This document shows, one piece after another, positions 32,947 to 41,262 of a DNA stretch of 64,000 nucleotides. The notes under the pieces were generated by a model that saw nothing but the letters and a program-made list of their open reading frames with translations, was not told the DNA's origin and searched no databases. The stretch covers positions 26,764-90,763 of the forward strand of contig CAKSQO010000008.1 of NCBI GenBank assembly GCA_934486615.1. The letters are read 5' to 3'. The position numbers and the translations under genes were made by a program. This DNA is from an uncultured Eubacteriales bacterium (GTDB lineage: Bacteria > Bacillota > Clostridia > Oscillospirales > Acutalibacteraceae). Position 1 is the first letter of the stretch, and every line of letters begins with the position of its first letter.

Positions 32947-33120
32947 ATGTTCGCCTGGCTGTCCGAAAACATCGCTACGATCGTTATTTCGTTGATACTT
33001 ATAGCTATCGTTGCTGCGATAATCATTAAGCTCGTCAAGGATAAGAAAAAGGGCAAGTCGGCCTGCGGCAATAACTGTGCTCACTGCGCAATGGCCGGCT
33101 CCTGCCACAACAAGAAATAA
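32947..33120 (+). CDS. FeoB-associated Cys-rich membrane protein
   Basis: 57-aa single-helix protein: MFAWLSENIATIVISLILIA begins an N-terminal membrane segment, then a basic stretch KLVKDKKKGK, then the cysteine tail CGNNCAHCAMAGSCHNKK. This is the known FeoB-associated Cys-rich family, placed directly after feoB as usual. AAAGGAG precedes ATG 32947. The cytoplasmic CxxxCxxC-x5-C tail could bind or hand on iron. A GGTTAGC half-box lies just upstream at 32912-32918. Confidence 0.9.
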   Translation: MFAWLSENIATIVISLILIAIVAAIIIKLVKDKKKGKSACGNNCAHCAMAGSCHNKK

Positions 33121-33130
33121 CCTTCACTTC

Positions 33131-33170
33131 AGGGGAGATACAGATAAAAGTTTGTATCTCCCCTATTCTT
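33131..33170 (+). terminator. Terminator after the feo genes
   Basis: AGGGGAGATAC (33131-33141) pairs perfectly with GTATCTCCCCT (33154-33164), followed by ATTCTTTT. It separates feo from the regulator gene. Confidence 0.8.
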
Positions 33171-33179
33171 TTACAAGGA

Positions 33180-33197
33180 GGTTAGCAATGGCTAATC
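33180..33197. promoter_or_regulatory. Feo-regulon box 5, spanning the regulator's start codon
   Basis: GGTTAGC-AATG-GCTAATC, identical in arms to box 3, overlaps the ribosome site and ATG (33188) of the DtxR-like gene. Binding here would autoregulate the gene. Confidence 0.7.
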
Positions 33198-33571
33198 ATA
33201 AAACTCTCACTGCCTCCAACATTCGCTACCTGCTTGCAATGAGAGAGCTAAGCTCCGATTTGAGCGGAGTCAAAAGCAAGGACATTGCGGCTTCGCTCGG
33301 GCTGAGCAAGCCGAGTGTGCACAATATGATGGACACGCTCACCGATATGGGACTTGTCAGCAAGAACGCCTACGGCGCGGCCTTCCTGACCGAGCAGGGC
33401 ATCGCGCTTGCCGACCGATACAGCAAATGCTATGACATTTTTTACTCCCTGCTGTCGCAGTACCCCGGCAGCATCGAAAATTTGAGCGGCGCTGTCTGCT
33501 ATCTGCTGTCGCAGATGACCGAAAACGGAATCGACAGCATGGATAAAAACGGCGCGCCCGCAAGCGCATGA
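33188..33571 (+). CDS. Short DtxR/MntR-like metalloregulator
   Basis: 127 aa. Residues 10-75 form a DtxR-type winged helix (IRYLLAMRELSSDLSGVKSKDIAASLGLSKPSVHNMMDTLTDMGLVSKN). A short dimerisation segment follows (LADRYSKCYDIFYSLLSQ...AVCYLLSQM). It has no C-terminal SH3/FeoA-like domain. The positions where MntR/DtxR carry the RH and ACxxEH metal ligands read RYSKCYD and GAVCYLLSQM, so canonical ligands appear replaced. Box placement argues that it controls feo and itself; its signal may not be classical Fe2+/Mn2+ binding. Confidence 0.8.
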   Translation: MANHKTLTASNIRYLLAMRELSSDLSGVKSKDIAASLGLSKPSVHNMMDTLTDMGLVSKNAYGAAFLTEQGIALADRYSKCYDIFYSLLSQYPGSIENLSGAVCYLLSQMTENGIDSMDKNGAPASA

Positions 33572-33597
33572 ATGAATAAATAAGGAGGATAAAAGAA

Positions 33598-34299
33598 ATG
33601 GCAATAGTAGAATTTCAAAACGTCAGCCGCATTTATGTCAGCGGCGACCATGAGTTGAAAGCGCTCGACGACGTTGATATGTCGCTTGAAGAGGGCAGGT
33701 TCGTCGTCATATTGGGGCCCAGCGGCGCGGGCAAAAGCACGCTTTTGAACCTGCTCGGCGGCCTTGACAGCCCGACCTCGGGCAAAATAATCGTCGACGG
33801 CCGCGATATTTCGACACTCTCAAACGACGAGCTGGCCGACTACCGCGCTGCCAAAGTCGGCTTCGTGTTCCAGTTTTACAACCTCGTGCCGACTCTCACC
33901 GTGCACGAAAATGTCTCTCTTGTCAAGGAGATTGCACCCGATGCGCTCAGCGCTACTAAAATGCTCGAGGAGGTCGGCCTCAGCGACCATCTGAAGAACT
34001 TCCCGTCCGAGCTGTCGGGCGGCGAGCAGCAGCGCGTTTCAATCGCCCGCGCGCTCGCGAAGAACCCGAAGATCCTGCTGTGCGACGAGCCGACGGGAGC
34101 GCTCGACTCGCAGACGGGCGTGCTCGTGCTCAAGCTGCTGCTGAAAATGGCGCGCGACTACGGCAAGACCATCGTCATCGTCACGCACAACCAGAACATC
34201 GCCAAAATGGCTGACACTGTCATACGCGTAAAGAACGGACACATCGTTTCCCGCGAGGATCAGCCGTCCCCCGCCTCGGCCGACGACATCGACTGGTAA
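33598..34299 (+). CDS. ABC transporter ATP-binding protein (MacB/LolD type)
   Basis: 233 aa. Walker A is GPSGAGKSTLLNLLGGLD, the Q-loop is in FVFQFYNLVPTLTVHENV, the signature LSGGEQQRVSIARALAKNP and Walker B LLCDEPTGALD. This class energises FtsX-like permeases that act mechanically on lipids, lipoproteins or peptides rather than as importers. It lies 26 bases after the DtxR-like gene with AAGGAGG and 12 bases before its permease, so all three are probably cotranscribed. Confidence 0.93.
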   Translation: MAIVEFQNVSRIYVSGDHELKALDDVDMSLEEGRFVVILGPSGAGKSTLLNLLGGLDSPTSGKIIVDGRDISTLSNDELADYRAAKVGFVFQFYNLVPTLTVHENVSLVKEIAPDALSATKMLEEVGLSDHLKNFPSELSGGEQQRVSIARALAKNPKILLCDEPTGALDSQTGVLVLKLLLKMARDYGKTIVIVTHNQNIAKMADTVIRVKNGHIVSREDQPSPASADDIDW

Positions 34300-34311
34300 G
34301 GAGGACGCTCA

Positions 34312-36591
34312 ATGCTGTTCAAAAAGCTGTGGAGAACGATGGGGCTTTACAAGGCCCAGTTCATATCTATGATAATTATGATAGCGCTCGGCGTCGGAAT
34401 TTTCGTCGGCTTCAATATGGAGTGGTCGTCAATCGACACGAATATGTCGCGCTTTTTTGACGAGACAGGCTACGCCGATTACCGCATTATAAGCGAAAAA
34501 GGCTTCACCGAAGACGACCTTGACAAGATAAGCGCCATTAAAGGCGTCGACAAGGCAGCGCGCTATCTTTCGGTCAACGCCGATGTCAAGGAGTACGACG
34601 GCGACGCGCTCGCGCTGACGGTCACGACCGACGCAGACGTATCGGGCATTAAGCTGATGCAGGGCGAAAAATACGACAAAAGCAGCGCCGACGGCATTTG
34701 GCTGTCCGACAAATACGCCGATGCAAACGGCGTAAAGCTCGGCGACAAGCTCACCCTGACCTACAAGGGCATCACACTCAAGGGCGAGGTCAAGGGCCTT
34801 ATCAAGGCTGGCGAATACCTCATATGCACCCGCGACGAGAGCCAGCTTATGCCCGACTTTAATACATACGGCTTCGCCTATATTTCCCCGAAAATGTACC
34901 GCGAGGCGTCGGGCTTTGACTTCTACTCGCAGATAAACGTCATCTCGTCGCTGAGCAAAAAGGACTTCACCGAAAAGGCCGACAAGGCGCTCGGCGCGAC
35001 GAGCATAATTTTGACCAAGGACGAGTCGGCCTCCTACTCCGCCGCTAACGGCGAAATTGAGGAAGGCAAGACGATGGGCTCGGTCATGCCCGTGCTGTTT
35101 CTGATGATTGCCGTGCTGACGATGGTTACAACCATGCACCGCCTGACAGCCAAGGAAAAAACGCAGATCGGTACGCTCAAAGCCCTCGGCTTTAAGGACA
35201 AACGCATCCTCAGACACTACACGTCCTATGCGTTTATGATAGGCATTATCGGCTCGGTGTTCGGTATCGGCATCGGCTTCGCCGTGGCCTATTTAATAAT
35301 GAATCCCAACGGTGCGATGGGCACCTATATGGACTTGCCCTATTGGAGCCTGAGCATTCCCGCATTCTGCTACATTGTTATGGCGGCGCTCATCGTCGCA
35401 CTTACGTTCATCGGCTTCCTCTCGGTAAAAAAGATGCTCAAGGGCACAGCAGCGGACGCTCTGCGTCCCTACTCGCCGAAGCAGGTCAAGCCGATGCTCA
35501 TTGAGCGCACGGGCTGGTTCCACAAGCTCTCGTTCGGCACGCGCTGGAATATGCGCGACGTAATACGCCACAAGGCGCGCACGGCCATGAGCCTTATCGG
35601 CATCGCGGGCTGCACCCTGCTGATTGTCGGCGCGCTCGGAATGGGCGACACGATGAACGCATTTATCGACCTCTATTACGGCGACGCGACTAACTACTCC
35701 TCGCGCATTTTCATTGCCGAGGATGCGGACGACGAGGCCCGCGACGAGCTCATCAGGCAGTATGACGGCGACTGGAGCGCGAGCACAAGCGTTCAGCTGA
35801 ACGACAAGGCCGTCACACTCAACGTCTGCAACGTCGACAATAACCTCGTCCGCTTCCCCGACGTTGATGCAAACTTTATCAAGCTGAAGGACGACGGCGC
35901 GTACATTTGTATGCGAATTGCCGACGATAACGATTTGAGCGTCGGTGACAGCTTCACCGTCAGCCCCTACGGCACCGATAAGCAGTACAAGCTGAAGGTC
36001 GCGGGAATTATCCGCAGCGTGAGCGAAAGCATTTCGATTTCTCCCGCCTACGCTGACAGACTCGGGATAAGCTACACGCCCGACTCGGTCTACACCAAGA
36101 CGGTAAAGTCCGACGTAAAGTCGAGCGACTCTATCAAAAGCGTGCAGTCGAAGCAGATGATCGTCGACTCGTTTGATACGTTCACCGATATGCTGAATGT
36201 GTCCGTCTCGGTGCTCATCGGCGCGGCACTGCTGTTGGGAGTTGTGGTGCTCTATAACCTCGGTGTTATGAGCTACACCGAGCGCTACCGCGAAATGGCG
36301 ACGCTCAAGGTCGTCGGCTTCAAGGATAAGCGCATCGGTCACCTGCTTATCGAGCAGAACCTGTGGCTGAGCCTTATCGGGGTTGTCATCGGTATACCGC
36401 TCGGTATCGCTACGCTCGACTACCTGCTGAAAGCGCTTGCAGGCGAGTACGAGATGAAGCTCGCCGTCAGCGCAGGCTCGATTATCATAAGCATACTGCT
36501 TGCATTCGGTATGTCGCTGCTTGTCAGCCTGATGGTATCGCGCAAGAACAAGAAAATTGATATGGTCGAAGCACTCAAGGGCGCGGAATAA
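34312..36591 (+). CDS. FtsX-like ABC permease with two FtsX domains
   Basis: 759 aa. An N-terminal helix (ISMIIMIALGVGIFVGF) is followed by a MacB-like extracytoplasmic domain (about 35-250). The first FtsX block carries MTAKEKTQIGTLKALGFKDKRILRHY-type coupling (about 278-390). A second extracytoplasmic domain follows, then the C-terminal FtsX block with YTERYREMATLKVVGFKDKRIGHLL. The product ends VEALKGAE. The substrate is unknown; proximity to iron genes may be incidental. Confidence 0.9.
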   Translation: MLFKKLWRTMGLYKAQFISMIIMIALGVGIFVGFNMEWSSIDTNMSRFFDETGYADYRIISEKGFTEDDLDKISAIKGVDKAARYLSVNADVKEYDGDALALTVTTDADVSGIKLMQGEKYDKSSADGIWLSDKYADANGVKLGDKLTLTYKGITLKGEVKGLIKAGEYLICTRDESQLMPDFNTYGFAYISPKMYREASGFDFYSQINVISSLSKKDFTEKADKALGATSIILTKDESASYSAANGEIEEGKTMGSVMPVLFLMIAVLTMVTTMHRLTAKEKTQIGTLKALGFKDKRILRHYTSYAFMIGIIGSVFGIGIGFAVAYLIMNPNGAMGTYMDLPYWSLSIPAFCYIVMAALIVALTFIGFLSVKKMLKGTAADALRPYSPKQVKPMLIERTGWFHKLSFGTRWNMRDVIRHKARTAMSLIGIAGCTLLIVGALGMGDTMNAFIDLYYGDATNYSSRIFIAEDADDEARDELIRQYDGDWSASTSVQLNDKAVTLNVCNVDNNLVRFPDVDANFIKLKDDGAYICMRIADDNDLSVGDSFTVSPYGTDKQYKLKVAGIIRSVSESISISPAYADRLGISYTPDSVYTKTVKSDVKSSDSIKSVQSKQMIVDSFDTFTDMLNVSVSVLIGAALLLGVVVLYNLGVMSYTERYREMATLKVVGFKDKRIGHLLIEQNLWLSLIGVVIGIPLGIATLDYLLKALAGEYEMKLAVSAGSIIISILLAFGMSLLVSLMVSRKNKKIDMVEALKGAE

Positions 36592-36610
36592 AGCGCTTCC
36601 CGCTCGACTG

Positions 36611-36664
36611 AAAATACCGTCGATTGCTTAGATTCTCCCGGATAAGCAGTCGGCGGTATTTTTG
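36611..36664 (+). terminator. Terminator of the ABC transporter genes
   Basis: AAATACCGTCGATTGCTTA pairs with the AAGCAGTCGGCGGTATTT arm, with two interruptions, followed by a T run. Confidence 0.75.
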
Positions 36665-36710
36665 TATTTTCGCGCTGCTTTTCGCAAAAGATATAAGCGG
36701 GGTGAAAGCT

Positions 36711-36923
36711 ATGCTCTATAACGACCTGCGCGAGCTGCTTAATTCGAGCATGAGCACGCGCGCGTACTTTATGTCTCTGCCGGTTGAGCTTCAGGTAAGC
36801 CTGCACAAACAGAACGAATTTATTCACTCGGCCGAGCAGCTGCGCCGCCAAGTCGAACTGACGCGCAGCTTCGAGCACGCCGAAATGATAAGCGACAGCC
36901 TGTTCGGCGACAAACGAAAATAG
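36711..36923 (+). CDS. Small hypothetical protein (70 aa)
   Basis: GGGGTGAAAGCT precedes ATG 36711. The product, MLYNDLRELLNSSMSTRAYF onward, looks helical and soluble, with SLPVELQVSLHKQNEFIHSAEQLRRQVELTRS. It has no cysteine or membrane segment. I do not recognise its family with confidence. It sits alone between two terminators, and its codon use matches its neighbours, so it is probably real. Confidence 0.65.
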   Translation: MLYNDLRELLNSSMSTRAYFMSLPVELQVSLHKQNEFIHSAEQLRRQVELTRSFEHAEMISDSLFGDKRK

Positions 36924-37016
36924 GCGCGGCGGCGCAATTCAGGCAGTGAGAAACGGGTGCGATTATCAGCAAAAGCGTTAAGCGGCAGTATCACTGACAT
37001 ATGCCTTGATCGCAAC

Positions 37017-37065
37017 AAAAAAAGCCACGCTTATTCGGCATTTTCTGCCTAACAAACGTGGCTTT
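37017..37065 (-). terminator. Terminator of the CNNM/CorC gene
   Basis: On the minus strand AAAGCCACG/CGTGGCTTT arms (37021-37029, 37057-37065) enclose a second small hairpin GGCA/TGCC and end in seven T. Confidence 0.8.
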
Positions 37066-37096
37066 AAGCCTTGCGGCTGTTTTATTCGCCGCTGTT

Positions 37097-38419
37097 TTAT
37101 TCGCCGTCGTTGTCCTCGTCCTCGTCGGATTGGGGCATTACCTCGACGGTAATCTCGTGCGTTACGAACTCGTCGGCCGAGGTGACTGTTATGGTCAGGT
37201 TCTCATACTTGAACGAGTAACCCGCCGCGGGTATCTTTCCCGCAAGCTCGACGATCCAACCGTTGACGGTGGAAACGTCCAGCTCCTTTTCGGGCAGGTC
37301 GAAGAACTCGAAGAAATCCTCGACCGAGGCGGTGCACAGCACGCGGAACGTGTCCTTGCCGATTTCGAGGAACTCGGTTATCTCCTCGTCGCGCTCGTCC
37401 CAGATTTCGCCGAGCAGCTCCTCGAGAATGTCTTCCATCGAAACGACGCCCGCCGTCTCGCCGTACTCGTTGATTACGACGACAAGGTGGTTGTGGCTGC
37501 CCTGCATCTGCTTGAACAGCACGTCAAGATTGACGGTGTCCGGCACGAAGACAGGCGTGTGCAGTATCTTTTTCGGGTCGAAGCCCTCGTTGTCGCACTC
37601 GAGCAGATAATCGCGGACGTGGAGTATGCCGATCACGCGGTCATCGTCAACGTTATAAACGGGTATGCGTGAGTAGCCCTCCTGCTCGATGACCCCGGTT
37701 ATCTCGTCCTCGTTTGCGTCGTCCTCGATGTAAACGACAGACTTCCACGGAGTCATAACGTCCTTGGCCGTCATACGGTCGAGCTTGAACACATTTTTGA
37801 TGTAGTTTATATCGTCCTCGTTGAGCGAGCCTTCGTCAACACCCGCGTCGAGCATCATAACGATGTCCTCTTCGGAGACGGGCGCCTCCTTCTCGTGAGG
37901 GTCGATGCCTATTATACGCAGCACCGCGTTGGTCGACACGGTCAAGAACCAGATTATGGGCCTGAGTATCGCCGCGAGCACGGAAATTATTCCGCACACC
38001 TTGTCGGCCAGCTTTTCCTTGTGCTTCATCGCGATGCGCTTTGGCACAAGCTCGCCGAGAATGAGCGTGAAATACGACAGAATGATGGTTACCGCAATAA
38101 CGGCAACCGTATTCATCGTGCCCGAATACTTTTCGGGTATGTTGAACGCCGAGATGAAAAATCCCGACACGCGCTCGGCAAAGTTATCGGCTGCGAAAGC
38201 CGAGCCGAGGAAGCCCGCAAGCGTGATACCGATCTGTATAGTCGAGAGGAACTTGGTCGGCTCCTCGATTATATGCAGCATCTTTTTGGCCTTTTTATTG
38301 CCGTCTTCAGCCTGCAAACGCACCTTTTTCTCGTTAAGAGAGATGACCGCGATCTCGGTCGCGGCAAAGAACGCATTCAGCGCGATAAGTACAAGCTGCA
38401 GCAGCAGTTGCTTAAACAT
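37097..38419 (-). CDS. CNNM/CorC-type transporter (hemolysin family, CBS pair)
   Basis: 440 aa. The N-terminal DUF21 membrane domain (about 1-200) contains FFAATEIAVISLNEKKV and FLSTIQIGITLAGFLGSAFAA. A CBS pair follows (KDVMTPWKSVVYIEDDANEDEI, IPVYNVDDDRVIGILHVRDYL), then a CorC/HlyC C-terminal domain (FRVLCTASVEDFFEFFDLP). The protein ends in an acidic tail. Family members export Mg2+ or related ions. ATG 38419 follows GGAGG; a TTG six codons upstream would overlap it. Confidence 0.92.
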   Translation of the reverse strand: MFKQLLLQLVLIALNAFFAATEIAVISLNEKKVRLQAEDGNKKAKKMLHIIEEPTKFLSTIQIGITLAGFLGSAFAADNFAERVSGFFISAFNIPEKYSGTMNTVAVIAVTIILSYFTLILGELVPKRIAMKHKEKLADKVCGIISVLAAILRPIIWFLTVSTNAVLRIIGIDPHEKEAPVSEEDIVMMLDAGVDEGSLNEDDINYIKNVFKLDRMTAKDVMTPWKSVVYIEDDANEDEITGVIEQEGYSRIPVYNVDDDRVIGILHVRDYLLECDNEGFDPKKILHTPVFVPDTVNLDVLFKQMQGSHNHLVVVINEYGETAGVVSMEDILEELLGEIWDERDEEITEFLEIGKDTFRVLCTASVEDFFEFFDLPEKELDVSTVNGWIVELAGKIPAAGYSFKYENLTITVTSADEFVTHEITVEVMPQSDEDEDNDGE

Positions 38420-38475
38420 AAAATAATTAACCTCCAAAATAATCGTTTTTCATTATAATAAAGCCGAAATATTTT

Positions 38476-38595
38476 CTACCGTCTGAGCGGCATTGAGCCG
38501 AGAAGACGTGAAAAATTACGCCCGATATGAAAAACGATTTTGTCTTTCAGAGGTGCAAAAAACCCGTGCTTCCTACTTCGGGGCAGGGGGCCCAT
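38476..38595 (-). CDS. Possible small basic peptide in the CNNM/CorC leader (39 aa)
   Basis: On the minus strand AAGAAGGTGGTTGT precedes ATG 38593-38595. The product, MGPLPRSRKHGFFAPLKDKI onward, is basic and has no known family. A good promoter lies upstream, so it would be read on the same transcript as the CNNM/CorC gene, 56 bases further on. It could be a leader peptide or chance. Confidence 0.3.
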   Translation of the reverse strand: MGPLPRSRKHGFFAPLKDKIVFHIGRNFSRLLGSMPLRR

Positions 38596-38656
38596 ACAAC
38601 CACCTTCTTTCATTTTAAAAAAACCTAAAACGCACTGTTCCAGTTTATTATCGTAT

Positions 38657-38685
38657 ATAATACCATAAAGGAAAACAATATTCAA
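38657..38685 (-). promoter_or_regulatory. Promoter of the CNNM/CorC gene
   Basis: Minus-strand TTGAAT (38680-38685), 17 bp, TATTAT (38657-38662). The leader to the start at 38419 is about 230 bases. Confidence 0.6.
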
Positions 38686-38893
38686 TAGCTTTATCGGGTC
38701 AAAGCGCGCCGAATTCACCCGTTTTTACCCATTTTGCCATTTTATCCGGCAATCAGGCGTGTTTTGCTCAAGATTTGGGCAAAGCTGACCGGCTGCACAA
38801 AATCTGTTCACTCCCCCGCTGTTTGCACATTGTTAATGCGCGAATTTGAGATATACTATAATCAAACAACAAAATCAACGGAGGTTATGATTT

Positions 38894-40687
38894 ATGTATT
38901 ATTCAGCAGGTACTTATGAAGCGTTCGCCCATCCCGAAAAGCCCGATGGTGTTGATAACAAAACCGCCTACATCGTCGGCACGGGTCTTGCAGGACTCAG
39001 CGCAGCTTTCTATCTTGTCCGCGACGGTCAGATGAAGGGCGAAAACATTCATCTGCTCGAAAAGCTCGAACTTGCAGGCGGCAGCTGCGACGGCCGTAAG
39101 GACATTACCAAGGGCTTCTACATGAGAGGCGGCCGCGAGATGGATAACCATTTCGAGGTCATGTGGGATGTGTTCCGCGACGTGCCGAGCATAGAAAATC
39201 CCGAGGTCTCGGTGCTCGACGAATACTACCGGCTCAACAAGCACGACCCGAACTACTCGCTGTGCAGAGCCACCGTCAACCGCGGCGAGGACGCTCACAC
39301 CGACAAAAAGTTCGCGCTTGACAAGGATTCGGCGCTTGCTCTTTCGAAGTTGTTTATCACCCCGGAAAAGGACCTCGAGGACAAGAAGATCTCCGAAGTC
39401 CTCCCCGACTCGTTCTGGAGCACCAACTTCTGGCTCTACTGGCAGACAATGTTCGCGTTCCAGCGCTGGTCGAGCGCACTCGAGATGAAGCGCTACCTGT
39501 GCAGATACGTACACCACATCGACGGATTGCCCGACTTCAGCGCTCTGCGCTTTACCAAATACAACCAGTATGAGAGCATGATTCTCCCGCTGGTCAAATA
39601 CCTTGAAGCGCACGGAGTGCAGATCGACTTCGGCATTGACGTAAAGAATGTAATCTTTGACCATTCCGGCGAGGCTATCACCGCAAAGAAGATAATTTAC
39701 GTCAAGGACGGATCGGAGCAGTCCATCGACCTGACCGAGAACGACCTTGTGTTCATCACCAACGGCTGCTGCACCGACACTTCGTGCTACGGCGACCAGA
39801 CTCACGCGCCCGATTTGAGCGGCATCGAGAACGGCAAGGGCGAATCGTGGGATATGTGGAAGAACATCGCCGCCCAGGCAAAGCACGGCGAGTTCGGCAA
39901 CCCCGACGCGTTCTGCAGCGACGTTGAAGCGACCAACTGGATGAGCGCCACGGTCGAAACCTCCGACGAGCGCGTAATTCAGCACATTATAAACATCTGC
40001 AAGCGTGACCCGCGCGCGGGCAAGGTCACCACGGGCGGCATCGTAACCGTCAAGGACAGCACCGATAACTGGTATCTGTCGTGGACGATCAACCGTCAGC
40101 CGCAGTTCAAGAGTCAGGACAAGAACGCCGTCCTCGTGTGGCTCTACTCGCTGAACACCGGCAAAGAAGGTAACTTTGTCAAGAAGCCCATGCGCGACTG
40201 CACGGGCGAAGAGGTCTGCAAGGAGTGGCTGTACCACATCGGCGTTGACGAGAGCGAGATCGATGAGCTTGCGCACTCCGCCTGCAACACCACGACCTGC
40301 TATATGCCCTATATCAACGCGTTCTTCCAGCCGAGAAAAGAGTCCGACCGACCGCTTGTCGTTCCGCACGGAGCAGTCAACTTCGCGTTCCTCGGTCAGT
40401 TCGCCGAGACCCCGCGCGACACGATATTCACCACCGAGTATTCAATCAGAACCGGTATGGAAGCGGTCTACACCCTGTTGAACGTCGACCGCGGCGTGCC
40501 GGAGGTCTGGGGCAGCAAGTACGACGTGCGCGAGCTGCTGCGCGCGTGCTACTACGCTATCGACAAGAAGCCGATAAACGAAGCACCGCTGAGCCTTGTT
40601 GAAAAAGAGGGACTGAAGTTCCTCCTCAAGAAGGTCAAGGGCACCGACATCGAGCTGCTGCTTAAAGAAAGCGGTCTTATCAAGTAG
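38894..40687 (+). CDS. ohyA: Oleate hydratase (MCRA family)
   Basis: FAD-dependent hydratase that adds water to the cis-9 double bond of unsaturated fatty acids, giving 10-hydroxystearate from oleate. It acts at the membrane surface and detoxifies fatty acids. The Rossmann motif AYIVGTGLAGLSAAFYLVRDG, MRGGREMDNHFEVMWDVF and the C-terminal FLGQFAETPRDTIFTTEYSIRTGMEAVYTLL are family hallmarks. Length 597 aa is typical. GGAGG precedes ATG 38894. It is monocistronic with its own terminator. Confidence 0.94.
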   Translation: MYYSAGTYEAFAHPEKPDGVDNKTAYIVGTGLAGLSAAFYLVRDGQMKGENIHLLEKLELAGGSCDGRKDITKGFYMRGGREMDNHFEVMWDVFRDVPSIENPEVSVLDEYYRLNKHDPNYSLCRATVNRGEDAHTDKKFALDKDSALALSKLFITPEKDLEDKKISEVLPDSFWSTNFWLYWQTMFAFQRWSSALEMKRYLCRYVHHIDGLPDFSALRFTKYNQYESMILPLVKYLEAHGVQIDFGIDVKNVIFDHSGEAITAKKIIYVKDGSEQSIDLTENDLVFITNGCCTDTSCYGDQTHAPDLSGIENGKGESWDMWKNIAAQAKHGEFGNPDAFCSDVEATNWMSATVETSDERVIQHIINICKRDPRAGKVTTGGIVTVKDSTDNWYLSWTINRQPQFKSQDKNAVLVWLYSLNTGKEGNFVKKPMRDCTGEEVCKEWLYHIGVDESEIDELAHSACNTTTCYMPYINAFFQPRKESDRPLVVPHGAVNFAFLGQFAETPRDTIFTTEYSIRTGMEAVYTLLNVDRGVPEVWGSKYDVRELLRACYYAIDKKPINEAPLSLVEKEGLKFLLKKVKGTDIELLLKESGLIK

Positions 40688-40801
40688 AGCGCTGCGCATC
40701 GGGAGTAAAAGCACTGATTTTTCCCTTAAAAGCAGTTAAGCTCTGATTCGGTGAACCGCTCACTGTCAAGCAGATAATCAAAAACAAAAATTATTATAGC
40801 G

Positions 40802-40838
40802 AAAAATCCACCCTGCTGCACAGCAGAGTGGATTTTTT
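40802..40838 (+). terminator. Terminator of oleate hydratase
   Basis: AAAAATCCAC-CCTGCTG pairs with CAGCAGAGTGGATTTTTT. It lies about 115 bases past the stop. Confidence 0.85.
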
Positions 40839-40926
40839 ATGCGTCAGCATGACGGAGCTTTTTTCGGTATCATACATCTGAACCTCTGCCGATTTCAGTA
40901 CATCCGCCTCTTTTCTTCATACTTCC

Positions 40927-41175
40927 TTACCCATACATATATCTGCGGTAAGACACCACGTATGTTTTGTATGCCTGCTCTGCTTTAAGCTTCAGCACTT
41001 TGCTGTACCCCCCTGCTTCTTCTCCCTGACAAAAATAATCCCCATAGTGCAGCCTTGAAAGTCGCATTGGCTTTTCAGGTGTCTGCTCTGTGGGGATTAT
41101 ATCTATCATGCTTTCGGCAGCAGTTGCTTTTAATTGGATTTTCGTATTCCGAAAGGCGTTGCGCAGCTTGAGCAA
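40927..41175 (-). other. Doubtful open frame downstream of the SDR gene
   Basis: An 82-codon minus-strand frame from TTG 41175, with no convincing ribosome site. The end reads KVLKLKAEQAYKTYVVSYRRYMYG, which looks more protein-like than its start. It may be the remnant of a longer gene. The 575 bases between 40690 and 41263 hold only this, the terminator above, a CTTGAGCA/TGCTCAAG hairpin (41167-41187) and three CTTT(C/A)AGCC repeats (41196, 41216, 41238). Confidence 0.25.
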
Positions 41176-41262
41176 AATCTGCTCAAGACAATCCGCTTTC
41201 AGCCAAAAGCGTGAACTTTCAGCCGAGGAAAACTCTCCTTTAAGCCAAAAAGCAAAATTGCC

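Noticed and set aside
38903..40369. 488-codon minus-strand frame opposite oleate hydratase
   Set aside because: No motif or ribosome site; the plus strand encodes a clear full-length oleate hydratase.
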